From Vreelandella halophila (GTDB lineage Bacteria > Pseudomonadota > Gammaproteobacteria > Pseudomonadales > Oleiphilaceae): a stretch of DNA of 64,000 bases. The notes under the pieces are model-generated. The model did not search any database. It was not told the origin of the DNA and was given only the letters and a program-made list of their open reading frames with translations. The stretch covers positions 358,381-422,380 of the forward strand of contig NZ_WMEX01000004.1 of NCBI RefSeq assembly GCF_009856365.1, given 5' to 3'. Positions 45,135-54,780 of this stretch are shown piece by piece (position 1 is the stretch's first letter; each line of letters begins with the position of its first letter). Both the position numbers and the translations under genes were made by a program.

Positions 45135-46853
45135 CTACTCGGCACGCCAGATGTATTCTGCTTCCACGCAGTTGCCCGTGTCGTTCCAGCGTACGTCATG
45201 GCAAAGCGTCTGCACAAGCGCGATGCCACGCCCTGAAAGCTGCTCATGATCGAGCGAGGACGCGGTCTCACCCGGATCGAATCCGGGACCGCTGTCGGCA
45301 ACCGTTACCAGCAGGGTACCGCCGGTGCCATCCTCATGGGGCTTGTGAGCAAGCGTGATGGAGACCCAGCCGTTGGCAAGCTGCCCCAGGAGCCGTTCAC
45401 GCTCGCTGTAGTAGCGCGTGAAGCCACTGGGTGAATCCTTGAGGCCCGACGGCAGACGCAGTACGCCATGCTCCAGGGCGTTGGTGAACAGCTCGCCGAT
45501 GATGGTGTAGACATCACCACTGCAAAGGCGCAGTCCCGGCACGTCCATGCACACATGCAGCAGCAGCGGCACGGGGTTGAACTGTGCCAGCGTCCGATCC
45601 TCAAGGTCATACTGGAGCCGCCACTGTTCCGGCCCGGCCCCGGTGTCCGGAAGCATCTCGTGCTCCACCGTGTTCAACGCCGACTCCGGGACCATAGCCA
45701 GATCCAGAATGGTGATATCATCCTCGCTCACCACCCCTTCTCCGAAACGATGCACCGCCTCACGCAGGCACTCAAAGCCCCCGTATGGCCCGGAGCGCTG
45801 GTTGATGGCTGCAATCGCCCGCTCTTCGCCGAACAGCTCTCCCTCGCTGTTGGAGCTTTCAATGACCCCATCCGTGGCCAGCAGCATGTGTTCCCCCAGC
45901 GCGAGGGTGTGGCGCTCACAGGCCGCGGAGAAGCGTTCCGCGGAAAGAATCCCCAGAGGCAGGTGGCGCGACCGGAGTTCATCCTGGGTGCCATCATGGC
46001 GGAGTATCCAGGCCGTGGGCAGGCCTCCGTTCCAGACTTCCGCATGGCCCGAGCGCAGGTTGAGATCCACCATTGCCGCACAGCAGAAGAAGCCGGTTGG
46101 CAGGATGTTCCGGAGCTTGCGGTTGATCTCCCGCAGGATGTCGCCGATGGCGAACCCCTTGGCGGTCATGCCATAGAAGATCTCGGACATGGGCAGGGCG
46201 CCGATGGCCGCCGGCAGACCGTGACCGGTGAAATCCCCCACGAAGAGGTGCATACCGCCGGACGGCTTGGGTGAGGCGAAAAGCACATCCCCGTTGAAAA
46301 TGGACATGGGGGAGGCCTCGAACCGGATATTTTCCGCTCCCAGACAGCCACGATCGGCAATGTTGTCGAACACCCGGCGGGCCAGTGCCTGCTCGCGCAT
46401 CATCTGATGGTTGCGCTGATCGGTCCGGTCACGCTCCTGTTGCAGACTCTGGTGCAGATCCCGCATGCGCTGGAAGGCGTTGATCTTGGCCCGGAGAATC
46501 ACCCGGTTGTAGGGTTTGGAAAGAAAGTCGTCACCGCCGACCTCGAGACAGGAGGCCAGCGATTCGGCGTCACTGAGTGACGTCAGGAAAATGATGGGAA
46601 CCAGATCCTCACCGGCAGCCGCCTTGATCCGCCGTGCGGCTTCCAACCCATCCATGTTGGGCATGAGCACATCCAGAAGCACCATCTGCGGCTTTTGCTG
46701 CTCAAAGGCCTCGACCGCCTGCGCGCCATCCTCCGCCATGATTACCTCATGGCCCTGCCGGGTCAGGATGGCGTTGAGGATCATGCGATCCGTCTGGTTG
46801 TCGTCCGCGATCAGTATCCTGAGCGGCGTTGCGGAACCGGCATCAGTCGTCAA
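45135..46853 (-). CDS. hsbR: HsbR-like response regulator with PP2C phosphatase and kinase domains
   Basis: 572 aa. The receiver (1-130) has the phosphoacceptor in MVLLDVLMPNMDG. Residues about 170-390 are a SpoIIE/PP2C-type serine phosphatase (NGDVLFASPKPSGGMHLFVGDFTGHGLPA, LATDGVIESSN, EDDITILDL). The C-terminal 130 residues are a GHKL anti-sigma-type kinase domain (IGELFTNALEHGV, VADSGPGFDPG, GRGIALVQ). It should both phosphorylate and dephosphorylate HsbA. The first usable codon is a TTG at 46853 overlapping the hsbA stop by 11 bases; no strong ribosome site is seen, so the start is coupled or uncertain. Confidence 0.9.
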   Translation of the reverse strand: MTTDAGSATPLRILIADDNQTDRMILNAILTRQGHEVIMAEDGAQAVEAFEQQKPQMVLLDVLMPNMDGLEAARRIKAAAGEDLVPIIFLTSLSDAESLASCLEVGGDDFLSKPYNRVILRAKINAFQRMRDLHQSLQQERDRTDQRNHQMMREQALARRVFDNIADRGCLGAENIRFEASPMSIFNGDVLFASPKPSGGMHLFVGDFTGHGLPAAIGALPMSEIFYGMTAKGFAIGDILREINRKLRNILPTGFFCCAAMVDLNLRSGHAEVWNGGLPTAWILRHDGTQDELRSRHLPLGILSAERFSAACERHTLALGEHMLLATDGVIESSNSEGELFGEERAIAAINQRSGPYGGFECLREAVHRFGEGVVSEDDITILDLAMVPESALNTVEHEMLPDTGAGPEQWRLQYDLEDRTLAQFNPVPLLLHVCMDVPGLRLCSGDVYTIIGELFTNALEHGVLRLPSGLKDSPSGFTRYYSERERLLGQLANGWVSITLAHKPHEDGTGGTLLVTVADSGPGFDPGETASSLDHEQLSGRGIALVQTLCHDVRWNDTGNCVEAEYIWRAE

Positions 46854-47151
46854 TCTGGAAAAGCTGCTCGAAGTTGGAGACCGTCAGGATACGGCGCACA
46901 TCCCCGTTGCAGTTGACGATCCGGACATCGGCCTTCTCACCACCGGCATAGTCCCGGAGAAGCAGAAGCATGCCCAGGGCCGAACTGTCCAGGTAGGTGG
47001 TGTCCCGCATATCGATCACGTACTGGGAAATGCCCTGTCCCTCGCCCTCGTACGCGTGACGGAACGCCTGATGTGAGCTGAAATCAAACCGCCCTTCGAT
47101 CCGGATGGTCAGCTCGGACCCATCCCCGGAACGCTCTGTGGTAATCGACAT
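46843..47151 (-). CDS. hsbA: STAS-domain anti-sigma-factor antagonist (HsbA-like)
   Basis: 102 aa. I start at the ATG at 47151 (MSITTERSG) with GGGGGAA upstream. The phosphorylation site is TYLDSSALGMLLLLRD with Ser56 and Ser57; Ser56 is the reported site in Pseudomonas HsbA. It is a partner switch expected to bind FlgM when unphosphorylated and to affect a diguanylate cyclase when phosphorylated (known for the family). Confidence 0.9.
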   Translation of the reverse strand: MSITTERSGDGSELTIRIEGRFDFSSHQAFRHAYEGEGQGISQYVIDMRDTTYLDSSALGMLLLLRDYAGGEKADVRIVNCNGDVRRILTVSNFEQLFQIDD

Positions 47152-47161
47152 TGTTCCCCCT

Positions 47162-47173
47162 GTCGTGCACGAC
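47162..47173. promoter_or_regulatory. Perfect palindrome before hsbA
   Basis: GTCGTGCACGAC is a perfect 12-base palindrome directly upstream of the hsbA ribosome binding site. A second perfect palindrome, GTCACGTGAC, is at 47212-47221 in the same 79-base fliJ-hsbA gap. They could be operator sites; the binding protein is unknown. Confidence 0.4.
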
Positions 47174-47230
47174 CACGTCATTCATCAGAGCATAGATCAA
47201 CATGCCCTGATGTCACGTGACCGATTGCCA

Positions 47231-47686
47231 CTATCCCTGACGCTGCATGGCACGGGCAAAGCGCTGGTTGGCGGCCTCGTCCAGCGCCTTCTGTTCCCGG
47301 CGCTCGTCCTCACGGGCCTCACGCCGGCGACAGGTCTCGATATAGCGCGCCATGCCCTCTCGCCGCTGACGCGCCGCCTGCCAGTGCTTCCGGGCCTCCT
47401 CCGCCGTGGCCCGGTAACGGTCCACCTGCTGTTGCTGCTGGGCAATCGCCGCCACGAGCTGGCTGATGAACTGCTGCCCGGCCTGGAGTCTGGCCGCCGA
47501 GGTGGTTCCGGAGGCCTCGGATCGGATCTGGTGCTGGTACTCCTCATGGTAGCGTTCCAGCTCGTCGAGCCGCTGCTGCTGTTCAGCCAGCGCCTGCTGC
47601 GCCGTCTGGAACCGCTCCCGGGCCGCCTGCTCCTGTCGGTCCTCCATATCGAGAACCACCTGCAGCCGCTGCGAACGCCGTTTCAT
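47231..47686 (-). CDS. fliJ: Flagellar export chaperone/stalk protein FliJ
   Basis: 151 aa, almost wholly coiled coil (RLQVVLDMEDRQEQAARERF, then Gln/Arg/Glu-rich heptads). It sits 10 bases after fliI and acts as the stalk of the FliH-FliI ATPase complex. It is the last gene of fliEFGHIJ. Confidence 0.93.
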   Translation of the reverse strand: MKRRSQRLQVVLDMEDRQEQAARERFQTAQQALAEQQQRLDELERYHEEYQHQIRSEASGTTSAARLQAGQQFISQLVAAIAQQQQQVDRYRATAEEARKHWQAARQRREGMARYIETCRRREAREDERREQKALDEAANQRFARAMQRQG

Positions 47687-47696
47687 GAATCACCCA

Positions 47697-49058
47697 TTAC
47701 CGTGCACCTGTTTCGGCATCGCCATTGCCGTTCCCCTGTCCGCCAACAATGGCGTCCAGTGCCTTTGAGGCTTCCGTGAAGCCCGCACTTTCATCGAGCC
47801 CCTGTTGTAGAAACTGACGCATTTCCGGCATTTTGTCGATAGCCAGATCTGTCTCCGGGTCTGCGCCCTTCTGGTAGGCACCGACACTGATCAGATCCCG
47901 GGACTGCTGGTAGCGGGAATACAGCTGCTTGAAACGCTGCGCCTGGCGCAGATGGTCCGCGGAGACCACATGGGGCATGACCCGGCTCACGGAGCCTTCC
48001 ACGTCAATCGCCGGGTAGTGACCTTCCTCGGCCAGCTCCCGGGAAAGCACCATATGGCCATCCAGAATGGCACGGGCTGCATCCGCAATCGGGTCCTGCT
48101 GGTCATCACCTTCGGTCAATACGGTATAGAAGGCTGTGATCGAGCCCCCCTCACGCTCACCATTGCCGGCGCGCTCCACCAGTTGCGGAATGCGCGCGAA
48201 CACCGACGGCGGATAGCCCTTGGTCGCAGGCGGCTCCCCCACCGCCAGCGCGATCTCCCGCTGCGCCTGGGCATAGCGGGTGAGTGAATCCATCAGCAGC
48301 AGCACCTTGCGGCCGCGGTCCCGGAAGTACTCGGCGATGCGGGTGGTCAGCATGGCCGCGCGCAGGCGCATCAGCGGCGAGTCGTCCGCCGGGGCAGCGA
48401 CAACCACGGAGCGGGCAATGCCCTCGTCACCGAGAATCTCCTCGATGAACTCCTTGACCTCACGGCCCCGTTCACCGATGAGGCCAACCACAATAATGTC
48501 CGCTTCGGTGAACCGGGTCATCATGCCCAGGAGCACGGACTTGCCCACACCACTGCCGGCAAAGAGCCCCAGGCGCTGGCCCTCACCCACGGTCAGAAGG
48601 CCATTGATCGCGCGGATGCCGACGTCCATGCGCTGGCGAATGGGCGTGCGGTTGAGCGGATTGATGACGGCGCCGGTAAAGGGAACATAGTGCGTGGCCT
48701 CCAGCGGGCCCTGGCCATCCAGGGGTTCTCCGGCGCCGTCCACAACGCGGCCCAGAAGGCCTTCTCCCACGGGCACGCGGCTGGCGCTTTCCATGGGAGT
48801 GACCAGTGCGCCGGGCCGCAGACCACTGATGGCGGTCAGTGGCATCAGGTAGAGCCGGTCGTTCTCGAAACCGACCACCTCGGCTTCCACCTGATTGCCG
48901 TCTTCTGCGTGGATCAGGCAACGGTCGCCCACTTCCATGGGGCAGCCCACGCATTCCAGGGTCAGCCCCACCATGCGCGTGAGTCGGCCACTCAGCTCCG
49001 GGCCGCTGGCTTCAGGGAGGGCCTGGGTAAACCGGCCCAGGCGGTCAGAGAGTGTCAT
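47697..49058 (-). CDS. fliI: Flagellum-specific export ATPase FliI
   Basis: 453 aa with the ATG at 49058 ([10 protein letters not shown]). An ATG at 49088 would give ten more residues and a 44-base overlap with fliH; both are possible. Walker A is [12 protein letters not shown], Walker [14 protein letters not shown], and the F1-beta-like signature is [18 protein letters not shown]. It powers unfolding and export of flagellar subunits. Confidence 0.95.
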   Translation of the reverse strand: MTLSDRLGRFTQALPEASGPELSGRLTRMVGLTLECVGCPMEVGDRCLIHAEDGNQVEAEVVGFENDRLYLMPLTAISGLRPGALVTPMESASRVPVGEGLLGRVVDGAGEPLDGQGPLEATHYVPFTGAVINPLNRTPIRQRMDVGIRAINGLLTVGEGQRLGLFAGSGVGKSVLLGMMTRFTEADIIVVGLIGERGREVKEFIEEILGDEGIARSVVVAAPADDSPLMRLRAAMLTTRIAEYFRDRGRKVLLLMDSLTRYAQAQREIALAVGEPPATKGYPPSVFARIPQLVERAGNGEREGGSITAFYTVLTEGDDQQDPIADAARAILDGHMVLSRELAEEGHYPAIDVEGSVSRVMPHVVSADHLRQAQRFKQLYSRYQQSRDLISVGAYQKGADPETDLAIDKMPEMRQFLQQGLDESAGFTEASKALDAIVGGQGNGNGDAETGAR

Positions 49059-49914
49059 CGCCGTCACCGTTTCCGTCTTCAGGCTCATCGCCTGATTCCA
49101 GCACGTCCCGGTGGTAATCGCTCATTTCGCCCATGACCGCGTCCAGTTCCCCGTGATCCCCACCCCCACCGTCACTGAGCTGGGCTTCGAGCATCCGCTG
49201 GACCTGTTTCTGGAAGCGCTTCTCCACGGTGTAGTCCACCAGGCTGCGACTGCTCGCAACGATGCAGCCGCCCGGCAGAATCTGTTCATCCGGTGCCACC
49301 GTGGCATGACCGCCTACACCGTCAATCGCCTGACGCACCATTTCCGCGTCGTCCGGATGCACGCGGATACGCATATCACTGTCGCTTTCCGGCAGGCTCT
49401 GGATGGCACGGCGCACGATGCCACCAATCTGGGAGCTGTCGAGCTGGAGTTCCCGATGGATCACGGACCGGCTCAGGGCCATGACCAGATTGAGAACGGC
49501 CGCCTCGGTGGCCTCCTCCTCCTGGCGCAGCGGCTGGGTCAGCGCCTCCATCAGTTCCTGCAGCCGCTGCTCCTGCTGCCGGACCCGCTCGCGACCCTCT
49601 TCCTGTCCCTGCTGCTCCCCGGCCTCGCGCCCCGCCGCATGGCCCTCGTCATAGCCGACCCGGTAGCCCTCACGGGCCCCCTGATCCATGCCTTCGGTCT
49701 TGCCGGCCTCGAAGCCGGCATTGTAACCCTCGTCCCGCGCTTCATTGTGGATGGCTTCCAGCTGTTCCGCGGTCAGCGGCTGGACCTCCTCCTGCTCCAC
49801 ATCCTCAACGCTCGCACGCCGCTTCCCGTTCTCGTCCAGCAGCGGCATTTCCCAGCGCTCATAGGCCGTGAGGTCGCCGGAAGGAATCCGGTCGCGATGC
49901 GAGTGGCGGGTCAT
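49045..49914 (-). CDS. fliH: Flagellar export ATPase regulator FliH
   Basis: 289 aa. Residues about 60-110 contain a run of GxxxG-type repeats ([32 protein letters not shown]), a hallmark of FliH. The C-terminal domain ([18 protein letters not shown] helix, then [11 protein letters not shown]) resembles the V-type ATPase E subunit. It starts directly after the fliG stop and overlaps fliI. Confidence 0.94.
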   Translation of the reverse strand: MTRHSHRDRIPSGDLTAYERWEMPLLDENGKRRASVEDVEQEEVQPLTAEQLEAIHNEARDEGYNAGFEAGKTEGMDQGAREGYRVGYDEGHAAGREAGEQQGQEEGRERVRQQEQRLQELMEALTQPLRQEEEATEAAVLNLVMALSRSVIHRELQLDSSQIGGIVRRAIQSLPESDSDMRIRVHPDDAEMVRQAIDGVGGHATVAPDEQILPGGCIVASSRSLVDYTVEKRFQKQVQRMLEAQLSDGGGGDHGELDAVMGEMSDYHRDVLESGDEPEDGNGDGDDTL

Positions 49915-50949
49915 CTAGAGCATTTCCTCGCCGGAGCCACCCAGCACAATGTCGCCGCTTTCGGCCATGCGCCGGGCAACGGTGATAATCTCCTTCTGGG
50001 CCGCCTCCACCTCGGAGACCTTGACCGGCCCCTTGGCCTCCAGGTCGTCTTTCAGCAGTTCGCCGGCACGCTTCGACATGTTCTTGAAGATCTTCTCCTT
50101 CACTTCGTCCTCCGCGCCCTTGAGCGCCACTACCAGTACGTCCGAGGAAACCTCCCGGAGCAGCGCCTGTATGCCCCGGTCGTCCACGTCCTTGAGGTTG
50201 TCGAAGACGAACATCAGGTCCTCGATCTCGCTGCCCAGATCCGGATCCATGTCCTTCACCGAATCCATCAGCTGCCCTTCGATGCTGCGATCCATGTAGT
50301 TCATGATGTCCGCCGCGCGCTGGATACCGCCTATGCGGCTGGCCTGGCCACCGGCGCCCCCGGAGAACTGCTTCTCAAGGATGTTGTTGAGCTCCTGCAG
50401 CGCCTGCGGCTGGATGGACTCCAGGGAGGCCACACGCATCATCACATCAAGGCGCACCTTGTCATCCAGCGACGCCAGAATCTCGGCCGACTGGTCCGGA
50501 TCCAGGTAGGAGACAACGATTGCCTGGATCTGGGGGTGTTCATACCGGATGATGTCCGCCACCGCCCGGGGTTCCATCCACTTGAGGGTATCCAGGCCGG
50601 TGGTGTTGCCGCCGATCAGTATCCGGTCAATGAGGCTTCCGGCCTTCTCCTCGCCCAGGGCATTGGTGAGCACCGACCGGATGTAGTCATCAGCGCCAAC
50701 GCCCAGACCGGTCTGGCCGCCAACCGCCTCGAAGAACTCACCCACAACGTAGTTCACGTCGTTCTTGGGCACGTCCTGCAGCTGGGACATGGCCATCCCC
50801 ACCCGCTGGACCTCCTTCGGCCCCATGTGCTTGAGGATCTGCGCAGCATCCTCCTCGCCCAGGGTCATCAGCAGTATCGCAGCCTGCTCAATGCGGCCCA
50901 GTTTGCGCGAGGGCTGGGCCCGGCCGGCTGTGTTCTCTTCCTCACTCAT
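49915..50949 (-). CDS. fliG: Flagellar motor switch protein FliG
   Basis: 344 aa. The N-terminal FliF-binding domain has AAILLMTLGEEDAAQILKHMGPKEVQRVGMAMSQL, the middle domain EHPQIQAIVVSYLDPDQSAEIL, and the C-terminal torque domain DDRGIQALLREVSSDVLVVALKGAEDEVKEKIFKNMSKRA with the charged residues that meet the stator. It overlaps fliF by 8 bases. Confidence 0.97.
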   Translation of the reverse strand: MSEEENTAGRAQPSRKLGRIEQAAILLMTLGEEDAAQILKHMGPKEVQRVGMAMSQLQDVPKNDVNYVVGEFFEAVGGQTGLGVGADDYIRSVLTNALGEEKAGSLIDRILIGGNTTGLDTLKWMEPRAVADIIRYEHPQIQAIVVSYLDPDQSAEILASLDDKVRLDVMMRVASLESIQPQALQELNNILEKQFSGGAGGQASRIGGIQRAADIMNYMDRSIEGQLMDSVKDMDPDLGSEIEDLMFVFDNLKDVDDRGIQALLREVSSDVLVVALKGAEDEVKEKIFKNMSKRAGELLKDDLEAKGPVKVSEVEAAQKEIITVARRMAESGDIVLGGSGEEML

Positions 50950-52663
50950 CCGCGTTCACCCACTGACGAACCACCTGCGCTACCCGTGCGGGATCTTCCG
51001 CAATCAGGCCTTTAACAGCGTTCAGCTCCCTATCATAGCTTTCACCGGTATCGGGCAAAAGCCGATCGTCGCCACTGCCCATGGCCGAGCGGATCGATTC
51101 ACTGCCTTCAATATCGTCCAGACCACCAAGCCCTTCAAGGTCCGACTCACCAGCCTCGCCACTGCCCCCACCACCACCGCCGGAGGCCAGGGTCTTGAGT
51201 GTGGGCCGGACCAGAAGGAGGGCCAGCGCAATGATCACCAGGCCCGCGATCACCGGGCGGATGCTGTCCTGAAACCAGGGTTGCTCATAGAAGGGCACAG
51301 GCTCAATCTCGGGCTCCTGCTGCTCGGCGAAGTCCGTGTTGACCACGGTCACGCTGTCTCCCCGCGCGGCGGAAAAGCCCACGGCATCCCGAACCAGACG
51401 GGTCAGGCGCTCCAGTTCCGCCTGGGGCCATTCGACACTGGTGGTCTCCCCGGTTTCCGGGTTGGTGCGCTTGAGATCATCCACCGCTACCGCCACGCTC
51501 ATACGGTTGACCGAGCCAGGCTCCTTGCGCGTGAAGCTCAGCAGCCGATCCACCTCGTAGTTGCGGGTCGATGAGGTCCGCGAACTCCGGGAGCCGCCCC
51601 CTTCGCCGCCGCCCTCGCCGCCGGCCTGTTCCGGTGCTTCGGCTTCGCCGGGAGGCTGGTTCGAGAGCGCGCCGGGAATTCCACCGGCCTCGCCCTGGCG
51701 GTTGATCTCTTCCACAGTCTGCTCGCTGCGCAGAGCCTGCTGCTCGGGGTTGAAGATCTCCTCGGCCTGCTCCACTGCCTTGAAGTCCATGTCCACCGAC
51801 ACTTCCGCGTTGAAGCGGTCGCGCCCCATGATCGGAGCCAGGATTCCCGCGACCCGCTCCTTGAGCCGTTGCTCCACGCGCCGCTGCATCTGGAACTTCT
51901 GGGCCATCTCCTGGGCTTTCTCGTTGTTCACATTGGCGGACAGGTGGTTGCCCCGCTGGTCCACGACCGTGACGTCCTCCCGGCTCATCTGGGGCACACT
52001 GCCCGCAACAAGGTTGATGACCGAGCGCACCTGGGTTTCATCCATGCGCCTTCCGGAGCCCAGATCCACCATGACCGAGGCAGAGGGGTTGCGGTTGTCA
52101 CTGACAAAAACGGAATCCTCGGGAATGGCCAGGTGCACGCGGGAATTGCGCACATTGCCCATGGCCCTGATGGTGCGGGCCAGCTCACCTTCCAGGCTGC
52201 GGTGGAAGCGGGCCTTTTCCATGAACTGGGAGGTGCCCAGGCCCTGATCCTGCATGATGATCTCAAAGCCCATGCCCTTGTCCTCGGTCACACCTTCCCG
52301 GGCCAGAGCCAGGCGGGCTTCATGGATGTCACCCGACGCCACCAGAAGAGCGCCACTGCGGTGCTCAATCCGGTAATCCACCCCGGCGCTGTCCAGCACA
52401 TTGGTGAGCTCCGCAGGGTTATACTCACTCATATCGCCCACCAGGGGCTTGTAGTCCGAGCCCTGGGCCCAGAGCACCAGTGCCACGGCCAGTGCCACAC
52501 TGGCGGCAAGACCGACGATAAGCCCCACCTGACGCAACAGGGTCAGCCGGTTGACGCCCATCAGCAGGTTGCTGCCACCTCCAGTGGCACTGCTTTCGCT
52601 CCCGCCTCCCCCGCCGCTGGCCGGCGGGTTGGTCTGTTCCGTTTCAGCCGGTACGTTGGCCAT
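50942..52663 (-). CDS. fliF: Flagellar MS-ring protein FliF
   Basis: 573 aa. It has a Gly/Ser-rich N-terminus, a first membrane helix at about residues 44-66 (VGLIVGLAASVALAVALVLWAQG), a large periplasmic ring-building region (YRIEHRSGALLVASGDIHEARLALA), a second helix near residue 465 (SIRPVIAGLVIIALALLLV) and a C-terminal FliG-binding tail. It lies 54 bases after fliE. Confidence 0.97.
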   Translation of the reverse strand: MANVPAETEQTNPPASGGGGGSESSATGGGSNLLMGVNRLTLLRQVGLIVGLAASVALAVALVLWAQGSDYKPLVGDMSEYNPAELTNVLDSAGVDYRIEHRSGALLVASGDIHEARLALAREGVTEDKGMGFEIIMQDQGLGTSQFMEKARFHRSLEGELARTIRAMGNVRNSRVHLAIPEDSVFVSDNRNPSASVMVDLGSGRRMDETQVRSVINLVAGSVPQMSREDVTVVDQRGNHLSANVNNEKAQEMAQKFQMQRRVEQRLKERVAGILAPIMGRDRFNAEVSVDMDFKAVEQAEEIFNPEQQALRSEQTVEEINRQGEAGGIPGALSNQPPGEAEAPEQAGGEGGGEGGGSRSSRTSSTRNYEVDRLLSFTRKEPGSVNRMSVAVAVDDLKRTNPETGETTSVEWPQAELERLTRLVRDAVGFSAARGDSVTVVNTDFAEQQEPEIEPVPFYEQPWFQDSIRPVIAGLVIIALALLLVRPTLKTLASGGGGGGSGEAGESDLEGLGGLDDIEGSESIRSAMGSGDDRLLPDTGESYDRELNAVKGLIAEDPARVAQVVRQWVNADE

Positions 52664-52717
52664 TGTGCGCTCCTGTCACCGCACACCGCCCGCGGGCGGA
52701 TATCCCGTTGAACCGAA

Positions 52718-53092
52718 TCAGATCGGCATGTTCATGATTTTCTCATAGGCCTGCACGACGCGGTTACGCACCTGGGTCGTGGCCTCGAATGCCACCGAAG
52801 CTTTCTGGCTCTCGACCATCACCCGCGTGATGTCCACATCCGGATCACCCTGGGTATAGCGGGTCTTGAGGTCCGAGGAGGTCTGCTGCAACTCGTTAAC
52901 CTGATTGACCGCCCCCTGGAGGGTGTCCATAAAACTCGGGCCCTCGCCCTGCTGGGCCTCACCCGGCTTCTGGCTGGACTGCATCTGCTCCGGCCGCAGC
53001 TGGTCCGGCTGGATCTGCTGGCGCTGCTGCATCTGCTCGCGCAGCGCACGGATATCGGACAGCACGGAGTTCACATCAGCTCGTTCAACCAT
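52718..53092 (-). CDS. fliE: Flagellar hook-basal body protein FliE
   Basis: 124 aa rod-junction protein linking the MS ring to the rod. The C-terminal half SFMDTLQGAVNQVNELQQTSSDLKTRY and DVDITRVMVESQKASVAFEA is the FliE signature. It is the first gene of fliEFGHIJ, about 45 bases after a sigma-54 transcription start. Confidence 0.95.
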   Translation of the reverse strand: MVERADVNSVLSDIRALREQMQQRQQIQPDQLRPEQMQSSQKPGEAQQGEGPSFMDTLQGAVNQVNELQQTSSDLKTRYTQGDPDVDITRVMVESQKASVAFEATTQVRNRVVQAYEKIMNMPI

Positions 53093-53149
53093 TGTTCCTC
53101 TCCCAATGCTCAGGGCTCTGCCATGGCAGATTCATCTCGATGACAGAAA

Positions 53150-53165
53150 AGCAAACAACGGGCCA
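53150..53165 (-). promoter_or_regulatory. Candidate sigma-54 promoter for fliE operon
   Basis: Read on the - strand: TGGCCCG-N4-TTGCT, nearly consensus. The start would be near 53138, and the fliE ATG is at 53092. Confidence 0.83.
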
Positions 53166-53266
53166 GAATGAATTTTCCATTCCATTACAGGCTCTTGAGA
53201 GAGTTTCTGAGCAAAATCCGGCTGGAAGGGGCGGAATGGAAAAGTGTGCTGACGTGATTTTGACAC

Positions 53267-53292
53267 AAAAAAGCCCGGGCCGGAGCCCGGGC
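53267..53292 (-). terminator. Rho-independent terminator after fleR
   Basis: An 8-base perfect stem GCCCGGGC / GCCCGGGC (53273-53280 and 53285-53292) with a four-base loop is followed on the - strand by six T (53272-53267). It ends the fleSR unit 18 bases after the fleR stop. Confidence 0.92.
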
Positions 53293-53310
53293 AGGCAGGA
53301 GGAAGGGACG

Positions 53311-54753
53311 TCAGACGAACGCCAGCTCCTCTTCAGGGTTGATGCCATGATCCCGCATCTGGGCAAGCTTGTAGCGCAGGGTACGGGGACTGATGCCCAG
53401 CCGTTCGGCCGCCTGTTTGCGGCGGCCACGCTCATCACGCAGGGTCTGCAGGATGATCCGGAACTCACGTTGGCGCAGGTCATCTCCCAGAGAGGCATCC
53501 TGGGGCTCACCGGCTGCCTCAACGGCTTGGGGGGCAGGCGCGTCAGCCTCCGCGCCCGGTTCAACAGTCTCTTCCGCATCAGGTTCCGGAACAGCCGATC
53601 GCGGCGCCGGTGCGGCGCCGGTGATGCTCTGGTCCAGGCTCAGGTCCCGGTCCGTAATGACCTGCCCCTGCTGCAGGATCAGGGCCCGCTGGATGGCGTT
53701 GTCCAGTTCCCGCACATTGCCCGGCCAGTCGTACTGGTAAATAACCCGGCGTGCACTGGGGTCCAGCGTAACCCCGGTCATGTGCATCTGACGGGCGTGC
53801 TTTTCCAGCAGATGGTCCGCCAGCGGCAGGATGTCGTCACGGCGCTCGCGCAGCGGCAGCCACTGCAGTGGGAACACACCCAGCCGGTAATAGAGGTCCT
53901 CACGGAAGCGGCCCGCGGCCACATCCTCCTGGAGATCCCGGTTGGTGGTGGCAATCACACGCACATCAAGCTGGATGCTGCGGCGGCCACCCACCCGTTC
54001 CACTTCGCGCTCCTGAAGGACCCGCAGGAGCTTGGCCTGAAGCCCGATCTCCATTTCCGAGATCTCGTCCAGAAGCAGCGTGCCGCCATTGGCCTGCTCA
54101 AACTTGCCCGGCGACGTCTGGTGTGCCCCGGTGAAGGCCCCCTTCTCGTGACCGAAAAGGATCGCCTCCAGCATATTCTCGGGGATAGCGGCGCAGTTGA
54201 GGGCCACAAAGGGCTGTGAGGCGCGACTGGATTCGTCATGGATGTAACGCGCCAGCACCTCCTTACCCGTGCCACTTTCGCCACAGATCAGCACAGTGGA
54301 GTCCGTGGCGGCCACCTTGCGGGCCAGCTGGAACATCCGCCGGCTGGCGGCATCCTCGGCAATGGCGCGGTTGGCACTGGTAGAGGCAGGGCCTCCCAGA
54401 ACCCGCGAGACAATGTCCGTCAGCACCTGTGGCTCAAACGGTTTGGCCAGGTAATCCACGGCACCGGCCTGCATGGCGGAAACCGCCTGCTCGATGCGGC
54501 CGTAGGCGGTCATCAGCAGTACCGGAATGCCGGGATGATGGCGCTGGATCTCTGCCAGAAGGCTGATGCCGTCCATGCCGGGCATCTGCACGTCACTGAT
54601 CACCAGATCCACCGGTGCCGAAGCCAGTTTCTCCAGGGCTTCCTCACCACTGGCCGCCTCACTGACCCGGTAGCGCTTGACCTCCAGAGTGGTGACCAGT
54701 GCCTCGCGGAGTTCCCCGTCGTCCTCAACAATCAGTATCTTCTGTTTCGCCAT
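53311..54753 (-). CDS. fleR: Sigma-54-dependent flagellar response regulator FleR/FlrC
   Basis: 480 aa. The receiver has Asp54 (LVISDVQMPGMDG). The AAA+ domain has Walker A GESGTGKE near residue 167, the sigma-54 contact GAFTGAHQTS and Walker B GGTLLLDEIS. A linker of about 60 residues rich in Pro, Glu and Ala precedes the Fis-type helix-turn-helix (RRKQAAERLGISPRTLRYKL). It activates class III flagellar promoters. It lies 27 bases after fleS and is followed by a strong terminator. Confidence 0.96.
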   Translation of the reverse strand: MAKQKILIVEDDGELREALVTTLEVKRYRVSEAASGEEALEKLASAPVDLVISDVQMPGMDGISLLAEIQRHHPGIPVLLMTAYGRIEQAVSAMQAGAVDYLAKPFEPQVLTDIVSRVLGGPASTSANRAIAEDAASRRMFQLARKVAATDSTVLICGESGTGKEVLARYIHDESSRASQPFVALNCAAIPENMLEAILFGHEKGAFTGAHQTSPGKFEQANGGTLLLDEISEMEIGLQAKLLRVLQEREVERVGGRRSIQLDVRVIATTNRDLQEDVAAGRFREDLYYRLGVFPLQWLPLRERRDDILPLADHLLEKHARQMHMTGVTLDPSARRVIYQYDWPGNVRELDNAIQRALILQQGQVITDRDLSLDQSITGAAPAPRSAVPEPDAEETVEPGAEADAPAPQAVEAAGEPQDASLGDDLRQREFRIILQTLRDERGRRKQAAERLGISPRTLRYKLAQMRDHGINPEEELAFV

Positions 54754-54780
54754 GACTACTTCTCCGATGAATCCCCGGGA

